Shown: piece after piece, positions 59,370-64,000 of the stretch | How positions within the stretch are numbered: the stretch's first letter is position 1 | Layout: every line of letters begins with the position of its first letter | Source of the DNA: Brevibacillus panacihumi | GTDB lineage: Bacteria > Bacillota > Bacilli > Brevibacillales > Brevibacillaceae | Assembly: GCF_003710985.1 (NCBI RefSeq) | Contig: NZ_RHHT01000015.1 | Span: forward strand, 124,001 to 188,000 | DNA: 64,000 nt | Direction: 5' to 3' | The notes under the pieces: model-generated | What the model saw: only the letters and a program-made list of their open reading frames with translations | Databases searched by the model: none | Told to the model about the DNA's origin: nothing | Translations under genes and position numbers: made by a program

Positions 59370-60908
59370 ATGAGCAAACAAGCGGACGAGAAACTGTACG
59401 AGAAAATCGATCAGGTGAAGCAGGGCGGAGAGCCCAAATACCATGCCAAGGCAAAAGAGCAAAACAAGCTGTTTGTCCGTGACCGCCTCAAACTGCTGTT
59501 CGATGACGAATTCATGGTAGAGGACGGACTGTTCGCCAATGTAATGGCAGGCGATCTGCCGGCAGATGGGGTCGTTACCGCCATCGGCAAGGTAAATGGA
59601 CAAACCGTATGCGTGATGGCCAATGACTCGACGGTAAAAGCAGGCTCCTGGGGAGCGCGCACGGTTGAGAAAATCATCCGTATTCAAGAGACGGCCGAAA
59701 AAATGCAGGTGCCGTTGATCTACCTGGTGGATTCCGCCGGGGCGCGAATTACGGATCAACTGGAGATGTTTCCAGGACGCCGGGGAGCGGGACGCATTTT
59801 CTATAATGAAGTAAAGCTGTCCGGCAAAATTCCCCAGGTATGCATCCTGTTTGGGCCGTCTGCTGCGGGCGGCGCTTATATCCCGGCTTTCTGCGACATC
59901 GTCATCATGGTCGATAAAAATGCCAGCATGTACCTCGGATCGCCGCGCATGGCGGAAATGGTCATCGGCGAAAAAGTCACCCTCGAAGAACTGGGCGGGG
60001 CCCGCATGCATTGTACAGTGAGCGGCTGCGGTGACGTCCTTGCCGCGAATGAAGAGGAAGCGATTTCGGCAGCTCGTGAATACCTTCGCTTTTTCCCTGC
60101 CAACTACACGCAGAAGCCGCCCGTCCTCGAAGGGAAGCTTCCTGTTCCGACTGCGAAGGAAATAACGGCGCTTGTCCCTGAAAATCAAAACGCGCCATTT
60201 AACGTGCACGAACTGATCGAAGCGCTGGTAGATGAAGGCTCCTTCTTTGAAATCAAAAAGCTGTTCGCCCAGGAGCTGGTGACCGGTCTGGCCCGTCTTG
60301 ACGGCAAGCCGGTCGGGATCATCGCCAACCAGCCGCGAGTCAAAGGCGGCGTGTTATTCGTCGATTCGGCCGACAAGGCGGCGCGCTTTATAACCTTGTG
60401 CGATGCGTTTTCGATTCCGTTGCTCTTCCTTGCCGATGTGCCAGGCTTTATGATTGGCACAGCGGTCGAACGGGCAGGGATCATCCGTCATGGCGCGAAA
60501 ATGATAGCGGCGATGGCGGAAGCGACGGTACCGAAAATCTCCGTCATCGTACGCAAGGCATATGGAGCTGGCTTGTACGCGATGGCGAGCTCCGCGTTTG
60601 AACCGGATGCCGTACTGGCTCTGCCGGGAGCACAGATCGCGGTCATGGGACCGGAGGCTGCAGTCAACGCCGTCTACAGCAACAAAATTCAGGAAATAGA
60701 AGACCCGCAGGAGCGCCAGGCTTTTATCGCCCAGAAGAGGAAGGAATATCAGGAGGATATCGACATCTACCTGCTCGCTTCCAATCTGATTGTCGATGCG
60801 ATCGTTCCTCCTGCCGAGCTTCGGCAGGAACTCATCTCGCGCTTTTCGGTCTATCAAGGTAAAAACCAGCTGTTCTCTGAAAGAAAACACCCCGTCTATC
60901 CGGTATAG
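59370..60908 (+). CDS. yngE: Acyl-CoA carboxyltransferase (YngE-like)
   Basis: A 512-residue carboxyl transferase of the methylcrotonyl/propionyl-CoA type. The N-terminal half holds the acyl-CoA site (VCVMANDSTVKAGSWG, LVDSAGARITDQLEMFPG, FGPSAAGGAYIPAF). The C-terminal half holds the carboxybiotin site with GIIANQPRVKGGVLFVDSADKAARFI, PLLFLADVPGFMIGTAVERAGIIRHGAKM and AVMGPEAAVNAVY. It completes the yng carboxylase with YngH and YngHB. AAGGAGGAAGCC precedes the ATG at 59370; the earlier GTG at 59346 has none. Confidence 0.93.
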   Translation: MSKQADEKLYEKIDQVKQGGEPKYHAKAKEQNKLFVRDRLKLLFDDEFMVEDGLFANVMAGDLPADGVVTAIGKVNGQTVCVMANDSTVKAGSWGARTVEKIIRIQETAEKMQVPLIYLVDSAGARITDQLEMFPGRRGAGRIFYNEVKLSGKIPQVCILFGPSAAGGAYIPAFCDIVIMVDKNASMYLGSPRMAEMVIGEKVTLEELGGARMHCTVSGCGDVLAANEEEAISAAREYLRFFPANYTQKPPVLEGKLPVPTAKEITALVPENQNAPFNVHELIEALVDEGSFFEIKKLFAQELVTGLARLDGKPVGIIANQPRVKGGVLFVDSADKAARFITLCDAFSIPLLFLADVPGFMIGTAVERAGIIRHGAKMIAAMAEATVPKISVIVRKAYGAGLYAMASSAFEPDAVLALPGAQIAVMGPEAAVNAVYSNKIQEIEDPQERQAFIAQKRKEYQEDIDIYLLASNLIVDAIVPPAELRQELISRFSVYQGKNQLFSERKHPVYPV

Positions 60909-60915
60909 CCCTGTC

Positions 60916-60959
60916 AGCAGACCGCTTCTTCGCGAAAGAGGCGGTCTGCCTGTTTTTTA
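60916..60959 (+). terminator. Terminator of the yng operon
   Basis: AGCAGACCGC pairs with GCGGTCTGCC and TGTTTTTT follows, with an inner TTCTTCGCGAAAGAG loop that can itself fold. Confidence 0.85.
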
Positions 60960-61064
60960 CGTTAAATTTTTCGACAATTTTGATCTTTTTTTAACCCAAT
61001 CAATTGCTCAATCTCCTAATCTCTGTTATTCTTTAGATAAGTATTGATTAATGTGGGTGAACAA

Positions 61065-62030
61065 ATGCGATCGGAATCGATTCCTGTCAAGACGGTAGTG
61101 ATAGGCGGCGGTGCGGTAGGGCTGTTGTATGCTGCCAGACTTGTTCTGAGCGGACAGTCAGCGTCAGTCGTGACTCGAAGTGCTCTTCAGGCCGAACAGA
61201 TCAACCGACAGAAAATGACATTTCATTCTCTGGACGGGCAGGTTTTCTCCGTTCCGCTCGCAGCAAGTCCGATTGAACAGGGCTTGCCACCGGGCAACTT
61301 GTACCTGCTTGCCGTAAAACAAAACGACTTGCCTGGATTGTTGCCGTTTTTGCGGCAGATCCCCAAAAATGCTTCTATCCTGGCCTTGCAAAACGGTATG
61401 GGACACCAGGAATGGCTGGCTGAGAAGCTGCCCGACAGAATTTGCTACTTCGGGATCAACGCAGAGGGAGCCAGGCGCTTGTCTGGGACAGAAGTGATTC
61501 ACACGGGAAGCGGCTCGCTTCGAGTCGGTCCCTGGAATGAGGAGGCGGGTCCCGATCCTGTAATCTCGGCTTTTCTTGAATGGGCAGGGTCCGTTCAAAT
61601 TCAATCCACCTATGAAGCCTCGATCCAGCCGTTTGCCTGGCGCAAGCTAGTGGCCAACGCGCTGATCAATCCGTTAACCGCGATTTTTGATATTCCCAAT
61701 GGAGCTCTGCTCGAGAATCCGTACACCGTGAGCCTGATGCGCGATCTTTTTGTGGAAGCAGCGGCTGTCGCAAGTCATCACGGACAAAAATTGGGGGAAA
61801 TGGATTGGCAGGAAATCTCTGTAATTTGTCGAAATACTTCACGAAATCTTTCCTCCATGTTACAGGACGTGAAACGACAGAGGCGGACGGAGGTAGAGGC
61901 AATCAATGGCTATCTCGTCCAAAAAGGAAAGGAAGCAGGGATTCCCACTCCGTTGCATGAAAGCTTGCTTCGCGTAATCCTTCTCAAGACGAGCATGGGA
62001 GAAGAGAAGGTGGGAGGCGACAGATCATGA
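61065..62030 (+). CDS. panE: 2-Dehydropantoate 2-reductase PanE (YlbQ-type)
   Basis: A 321-residue NADPH-dependent reductase forming pantoate for CoA biosynthesis. The dinucleotide site is VVIGGGAVGLLYAARLVLSG, then the ALQNGMGHQEWL block, PFAWRKLVANALINPLTAI with the catalytic lysine, and SSMLQDVKRQRRTEVEAINGY. The ATG at 61065 follows GTGGGTGAACAA; a TTG at 61044 is a weaker option. It overlaps the DUF3397 gene by four bases (ATGA). In B. subtilis ylbQ lies next to ylbP, so the yng set here separates the two. Confidence 0.92.
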   Translation: MRSESIPVKTVVIGGGAVGLLYAARLVLSGQSASVVTRSALQAEQINRQKMTFHSLDGQVFSVPLAASPIEQGLPPGNLYLLAVKQNDLPGLLPFLRQIPKNASILALQNGMGHQEWLAEKLPDRICYFGINAEGARRLSGTEVIHTGSGSLRVGPWNEEAGPDPVISAFLEWAGSVQIQSTYEASIQPFAWRKLVANALINPLTAIFDIPNGALLENPYTVSLMRDLFVEAAAVASHHGQKLGEMDWQEISVICRNTSRNLSSMLQDVKRQRRTEVEAINGYLVQKGKEAGIPTPLHESLLRVILLKTSMGEEKVGGDRS

Positions 62031-62425
62031 CCTTTGTGGCAAATGTCTGGTCCTACTTATGGGGCACACTCACCGTCATACCTTTCCTGGGTTTCCCGAT
62101 CGTCTATTATCTGATGTGGGTCTGGAAGCGGGACAAGCGGTTGGCGGGGAGGTGGGCAGTGAATATCACGAATCTTTTGTTGATTCGTTCGGTTGTTGTC
62201 GCCTATGGCGAGATCTGGCCAGATGCCATGTCTGCCTGGTGGTGGATCGTTTGCTTTTACCTTGTCTTCATCGCTGTCCTTGGCTGGATGCAAGTGCGCT
62301 GGAAGGGAAAGCTGTCCCTGGGAAAGATCAGTTTTTCCGTATGGCGTTTGTCGTTTCTCTGGTTTGGACTCATCTACGTAGTGTTGATTACGACAGGCAT
62401 TTTCAAAACAATGAGCGTCGTATAA
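62027..62425 (+). CDS. DUF3397 membrane protein
   Basis: A 132-residue protein with four likely helices (IPFLGFPIVYYLMWVW, NLLLIRSVVVAYGEIW, WWWIVCFYLVFIAVLGW, WFGLIYVVLITTGIF). It corresponds to DUF3397 of Bacillales, commonly found next to panE and bshC. Function unknown. Start ATG overlaps the panE stop, so translation is coupled. Confidence 0.82.
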   Translation: MTFVANVWSYLWGTLTVIPFLGFPIVYYLMWVWKRDKRLAGRWAVNITNLLLIRSVVVAYGEIWPDAMSAWWWIVCFYLVFIAVLGWMQVRWKGKLSLGKISFSVWRLSFLWFGLIYVVLITTGIFKTMSVV

Positions 62426-62480
62426 ACACTGGTGACATACATAATCGTTTCTATTCCGATAAAGAAAGAAGGTTGGAAAT

Positions 62481-63038
62481 ATGCGACTTCCCATCGAGAC
62501 CATCGGACACAAGATACGTATGATTCGGAAAGAGCGCGGCTTTACCCTGGAAATCATGGCGAACAAAACGGGGTTAAGCAAAGGGCTGCTCAGTCAAGTG
62601 GAGAGGGGGATTTCACAACCGTCATTGGACTCCCTGTGGAAAATCACGAAAGCCCTCGAATCCCCTATCATTCATTTTTTTGAGGACATCGATCAAAAGC
62701 AGGTGCATGTCGCAAGGCAACACAAGCGCAGACAATTGGTGTTTCCCGAATCTACAGGTACCTATTCGCTGCTCTCCATGGGAGGAAGCGCCAAACTCGG
62801 GATGCTGGAGGTCCGGCTCAAGCCAGGTGAAATGGCCGTAGACAAATTCGTGCAAACCGAGGGTGAGGAATGCTTTACCGTCATTACGGGAACCGTCGTG
62901 GCCCGTTTTAATGATGAAGAGCATGTTTTGGAGGCTGGCGACAGCATTTCCTTCGACAGTGCCAAAAACCATTCCGTCGAGAATTGCGGCGAAACGGAAG
63001 CCGTTTTGATCTGGTGCGTCACGCCGCCACAATTTTAA
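62481..63038 (+). CDS. XRE-cupin transcriptional regulator
   Basis: A 185-residue regulator. The N-terminal XRE helix-turn-helix runs IGHKIRMIRKERGFTLEIMANKTGLSKGLLSQVERG, and a C-terminal cupin 2 barrel has LKPGEMAVDKFVQTEGEECFTVITGTVVARF and DSAKNHSVENCGETEAVLIW. PuuR-type family; the ligand may be a small amine or amino-acid-derived molecule, but this is not determinable. It sits between the panE-DUF3397 pair and bshC. AAGAAGGTTGGAAAT precedes the ATG. Confidence 0.87.
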   Translation: MRLPIETIGHKIRMIRKERGFTLEIMANKTGLSKGLLSQVERGISQPSLDSLWKITKALESPIIHFFEDIDQKQVHVARQHKRRQLVFPESTGTYSLLSMGGSAKLGMLEVRLKPGEMAVDKFVQTEGEECFTVITGTVVARFNDEEHVLEAGDSISFDSAKNHSVENCGETEAVLIWCVTPPQF

Positions 63039-63059
63039 GACAATTCCACCTTACACTTT

Positions 63060-63092
63060 GACAACCCATTGATATGGGTTGTTTTGTTTTTT
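63060..63092 (+). terminator. Terminator after the XRE-cupin gene
   Basis: ACAACCCAT pairs with ATGGGTTGT and TTTGTTTTTT follows. Confidence 0.85.
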
Positions 63093-63109
63093 CATGGGAG
63101 GGAGCATGA

Positions 63110-63115
63110 TATAAT
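63110..63115 (+). promoter_or_regulatory. -10 element of the bshC promoter
   Basis: A perfect TATAAT 38 bases before the bshC start. The -35 is in T-rich sequence 17 bases upstream and is not clear. Confidence 0.55.
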
Positions 63116-63153
63116 TTGCAAAAGAACACGGCCCTAGGAAAGGTGAGCATGTC

Positions 63154-64000
63154 ATGAACGTTGATCATATAGCTATTCCGTTAGCCAATCGGCTGGCGCA
63201 GGACTACCAGGAGGGAAAGGAATCCGCGGTCTCCTTTTTTGCCTACCAGCCGTATCGAACCGAATCCTATCGGGAACGGCTGCAATGGCTGCGCGGACGG
63301 CATTTTTCCCATCGAGAGAAGCTGGCGGATGGATTATATACGTACAACAAGGAAATCGGAAATCACGAAGAAGCACTCAAGCGAATCGATGCTCTTAAAA
63401 AACCGGACACCTACGTGGTCATTGGCGGGCAACAGGCTGGAGTGCTGACAGGCCCGCTCTACACGGTCTATAAAGCAGTCCATCTGATCCAAGCGGCTCA
63501 AAAGCTGTCGCAGGAGCTTGAAGTAGAGGTCATCCCGGTCTTTTGGATCGCGGGCGAAGATCATGATCTGGACGAGATCGACCATGTCTTCTGGTTGAGT
63601 GAAAAAGAACGGCGCCTGCACAAAGAAAGGTTGAAGCTGAACAAAAAGGGACGTTTTTCCGCGAGTCATGTAACAATGGATGCGTCAGCCGTCGAAGCTT
63701 TTCTCCAGGCGTTTTTCGACGGGCATCCGGAGACTGTGCATACTTCGGAAATCCGCGGCTTATTGCAAGAGACAGCCTCCAGTTCCCAGTCACCCGTAGA
63801 ATGGTTTGCACGGCTTCTCGCGCGGTTGTTCGGCAAACACGGACTGGTGCTGGTGGAGTCCTCGTCTCCGTACATTCGGGAGCTGGAGCAGCCTGTTTTT
63901 CAGAAGGTGATCGCGAACAATGAGCAGATCTCCCATCTGTTGACAGAAGCGGCAACGCGAATTGCTGATGCAGGATACCCCTTGCAGCTTGAAGTGGGCG
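63154..64000 (+). CDS. bshC: Bacillithiol ligase BshC, N-terminal part
   Basis: An ORF open to the window end (282 codons visible of about 540). It begins MNVDHIAIPLANRLAQDY, and continues with VVIGGQQAGVLTGPLYTVYKAVHLI, then IPVFWIAGEDHDLDEIDHVFW, both typical of BshC (YllA), which ligates cysteine to glucosaminyl-malate in the last step of bacillithiol synthesis. AAAGGTGAGCATGTC precedes the ATG. Gene order panE-DUF3397-bshC is common in Bacillales. The remaining half lies beyond 64000. Confidence 0.93.
   Translation, partial: MNVDHIAIPLANRLAQDYQEGKESAVSFFAYQPYRTESYRERLQWLRGRHFSHREKLADGLYTYNKEIGNHEEALKRIDALKKPDTYVVIGGQQAGVLTGPLYTVYKAVHLIQAAQKLSQELEVEVIPVFWIAGEDHDLDEIDHVFWLSEKERRLHKERLKLNKKGRFSASHVTMDASAVEAFLQAFFDGHPETVHTSEIRGLLQETASSSQSPVEWFARLLARLFGKHGLVLVESSSPYIRELEQPVFQKVIANNEQISHLLTEAATRIADAGYPLQLEVG

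Noticed and set aside
1-64000. CRISPR array, transposase, integrase or prophage
   Set aside because: No regularly spaced repeats, no transposase or integrase motifs, and no phage structural genes seen.

Overview
The window looks like chromosome of a Gram-positive, endospore-forming Bacillales bacterium, most likely Brevibacillus or a close relative. This is inferred from family content and gene order, not from a database search. The sequence is moderately GC-balanced, genes carry strong AGGAGG-type ribosome sites, and GTG and TTG starts are common. Many genes have Bacillus subtilis counterparts: typA with ylaH/ylaJ/ylaK/ylaL-like genes, yqgX/yqgY/yqgZ-like genes, ylbO/ylbP/panE/bshC, the yngHBGFE set, SR1P, SpeA and pdxK. 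I see no insertion sequence, prophage, CRISPR array or rRNA.

Layout. 1-3.1 kb: a YitT-type membrane protein behind a structured leader, an unknown protein with thiM, then a four-tRNA operon (Ser-GGA, Arg-ACG, His-GTG, Leu-GAG). 3.1-6.4 kb: two drug/metabolite-superfamily transporters, pdxK and a 56-residue ORF. 6.6-10.4 kb: a MacB/YknXYZ-type efflux operon whose adaptor looks internally duplicated. 10.4-16 kb: a methyltransferase, a large secreted protein, an N-acetyltransferase, and a LysR regulator divergent from a SagB-type oxidoreductase. 16-19.4 kb: a lysine riboswitch followed by dapH, a class III aminotransferase and an acetyl-diaminopimelate deacetylase, forming the acetylated branch of lysine/diaminopimelate synthesis. 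19.4-24 kb: a DnaA-box-like cluster and small housekeeping or unknown genes. 24-28 kb: an SR1-like dual-function RNA with CcpN-type boxes, a secreted beta-propeller, and speA.

28-33.2 kb: a nitronate monooxygenase-like FMN enzyme, unknown and DUF proteins, and speD with a structured leader. 33.2-45.4 kb: two YhcN/YlaJ lipoproteins, typA, glutathione peroxidase, nfo, a YlaH-like protein, a secreted Ig-like protein, a YlaL-like protein, an S-box riboswitch driving metI-metC, and a PIN-PhoH protein. 45.4-53.6 kb: a gap with short ORFs, unknown membrane and lipoproteins, a YqgX-like hydrolase, a CapA phosphoesterase, a coiled-coil secreted protein, a MidA-type methyltransferase, a DUF2626 protein, a cysteine-rich HTH regulator and an MgsR/Spx-like regulator. 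53.6-64 kb: a crotonase, ylbO and ylbP, the yngH-HB-G-F-E leucine catabolic operon, panE, a DUF3397 protein, an XRE-cupin regulator, and the start of bshC, which runs off the end.

The strongest regulatory signals are the L-box, the S-box, the SR1/CcpN arrangement and the leader before the YitT gene. No clearly new multi-gene defence or biosynthetic system is visible. The less expected points are the class III enzyme in the dap operon, the duplicated efflux adaptor, the DnaA-box cluster and the two structured leaders.
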